64,000 bases of DNA from Ignavibacteria bacterium (GTDB taxonomy: Bacteria > Bacteroidota > Ignavibacteria > OLB7). The notes beneath the pieces were generated by a model that did not search any database, was not told the DNA's origin, and saw only the letters and a program-made list of their open reading frames with translations. Of the stretch, positions 62,897 through 64,000 are shown in pieces. The translations under genes were made by a program, and so were the position numbers. The DNA lies in NCBI GenBank assembly GCA_020635205.1, contig JACKAE010000004.1:372001-436000 (forward strand), in the 5' to 3' direction. Position 1 is the stretch's first letter; the number at the start of each line of letters is the position of its first letter.

Positions 62897-64000
62897 CTAT
62901 GATCTGCCGTGACAATGTTTGTACTTCTTGCCGCTACCACACCAACAAGGATCGTTCCGTCCAACTTTCGGCTCTTCGCGCACCACGGTTGTTACCGTAG
63001 CCCCGGCTCCCTGCCTATTCCCCCCTCCCTGACCAGTTGCAGCAGCAACATTCGGATCGGAGACGTTTGCATCTCCACTAACACCAGTGCTTGTCGCGCT
63101 GGTTGTGTTATAGCTCAGCCTACGCTCGGTTCGTTCTCGCCCACCGTCACCATCAAGGCGATCTCGCTTTGTCGGGTAGAGTCCACGGCGGCGACGTTGC
63201 GCACGATTTGGATCGGCTGCTGCCGCCGGAGCTTGCGGGAAGTACCGATAAGCAAAGGATGCGATTTCTGCATTGATCTCCGCAATCAGTTCCACAAACA
63301 TCTCGTAGGCTTCCTTCTTATACTCAACAAGCGGATCACGCTGCGCATATGCACGCAGACCTATCGCCTGCTTTAAATCATCCATTTCACGGAGATGCTC
63401 CCGCCACTTATCGTCAATGATGTGAATCACAGCAAAGCGTTCCAAGTTTGCCATGAAGTCTGAGCCGAGATGCTCTTCCTTCCTCCGATAAAACTCGTGG
63501 GCAGTCTCGATAATTTTCTCTTGCACAACCTCTCTACCAACCTCTTCGGCTGTCTCCTGATCGTGAACATCAATATCGATCAACAGCTTCGTTCTGATAT
63601 CGTCGAGCACTTTCGGCATCTCCTCTGGGAAGTGCTTATTCAGAGTACGGTCAACAAAGTCGTTGACGTATTCCATAATCTCCCCCTTCATCCGCTCCCC
63701 CATCAGAGCGTGGCGACGGCGGTCGTACACCACCTCACGCTGCTGATTCATCACATCATCATATTCAAGGAGCCGCTTCCGGATTGAGAAGTTATTCTCC
63801 TCTACTTTACGTTGTGCCCGTTCCACAGCTTTGTTTAGCATCGGAGCTTCCAACACTTCATCACTTGCTCCGAAGCGATCCATCCACTTAGTAACCCGTT
63901 CCCCCCCGAAGAGGCGCATCAAGTTATCTTCTAACGAAATAAAGAACTGCGAAGATCCTGGATCTCCCTGACGCCCAGCACGACCTCGTAGCTGCCGGTC
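62897..64000 (-). CDS. secA: SecA preprotein translocase ATPase, C-terminal part
   Basis: The frame runs off the right edge, so only the last 367 residues are seen. It begins in the second ATPase domain with RQLRGRAGRQGDPGSSQFF and SLEDNLMRLFGGE, then shows the helical scaffold (KRLLEYDDVMNQQREVVYDRRR), the region DDKWREHLREMDDLKQAIGLR and a disordered Gly/Thr-rich linker. The end is a SEC-C zinc motif (GRNDPCWCGSGKKYKHCHG). SecA drives export of the signal-peptide proteins in this window through SecYEG. The upstream part is outside the window. Confidence 0.95.
   Translation of the reverse strand, partial: DRQLRGRAGRQGDPGSSQFFISLEDNLMRLFGGERVTKWMDRFGASDEVLEAPMLNKAVERAQRKVEENNFSIRKRLLEYDDVMNQQREVVYDRRRHALMGERMKGEIMEYVNDFVDRTLNKHFPEEMPKVLDDIRTKLLIDIDVHDQETAEEVGREVVQEKIIETAHEFYRRKEEHLGSDFMANLERFAVIHIIDDKWREHLREMDDLKQAIGLRAYAQRDPLVEYKKEAYEMFVELIAEINAEIASFAYRYFPQAPAAAADPNRAQRRRRGLYPTKRDRLDGDGGRERTERRLSYNTTSATSTGVSGDANVSDPNVAAATGQGGGNRQGAGATVTTVVREEPKVGRNDPCWCGSGKKYKHCHGRS

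Noticed and set aside
1..64000. CRISPR array
   Set aside because: No regularly spaced repeats of 24-47 bp were seen. The short-period repeats found are pairs at integrase ends or protein-coding repeats.

Overview
The window looks like a chromosomal segment from a Bacteroidota/Chlorobi-type (FCB group) bacterium. Three secreted proteins (14393-15388, 18837-21011, 53709-55250) end in Ig-like C-terminal domains of the type IX secretion (Por) type. The RHS/YD-repeat proteins have Bacteroidota-style tips, and SecA carries a C-terminal SEC-C zinc motif. I cannot name a genus. There is no intact tRNA, rRNA or CRISPR array.

Layout. (1) 0.3-4.3 kb: two LexA/S24-fold repressors, one intact and one lacking both catalytic residues, then a hypothetical secreted protein and a GmhA-like SIS protein. 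(2) 4.3-15.4 kb: a very large Sec-exported RHS protein with a JAB-like toxin tip, a partly duplicated orphan RHS tip, a short signal-peptide protein overlapping the end of each, and a type IX cargo protein. (3) 15.8-26.0 kb: small HTH regulators, a LuxR-type regulator, a secreted YCF48-repeat protein, and a module typical of mobile elements: two ArdC-like antirestriction proteins, two paralogous small proteins, a primase-like Toprim protein and an excisionase-like protein. (4) 26.3-29.0 kb: a HEPN-domain protein, a secreted endo/exonuclease/phosphatase-fold protein and a degenerate secreted nuclease. (5) 29.1-50.1 kb: a mosaic of integrated elements marked by three tRNA 3'-end remnants, two tyrosine integrases and pairs of short repeats with an 11-nt period. 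(6) 50.1-55.3 kb: a second RHS-like locus that appears frameshifted, with a glycosyltransferase and a beta-helix protein. (7) 55.7-64.0 kb: a GmrSD-like protein, then ordinary genes (a DprE1/DprE2-like pair, cystathionine synthase/lyase, a sugar-binding lipoprotein) and the C-terminal part of secA.

Two cargo cassettes stand out. The first (29.2-36.5 kb) encodes a 1463-residue P-loop NTPase with a C-terminal PD-(D/E)xK-like nuclease, a SEFIR/TIR-type protein, and an ATPase fused to a DUF4435/Toprim-like domain. The second (40.6-47.1 kb) is a tight operon of an MBL-fold protein, an E2-E1-JAB fusion, a patatin-like lipase with a C-terminal membrane helix, and an SH3-MBL protein. No nucleotide cyclase is visible beside it. 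It lies in an apparently intact island bounded by inverted copies of a GGTACAAC-type double repeat, with its own integrase and a tRNA 3' end. I consider this the best candidate for an undescribed defence system in the window; its function is inference.
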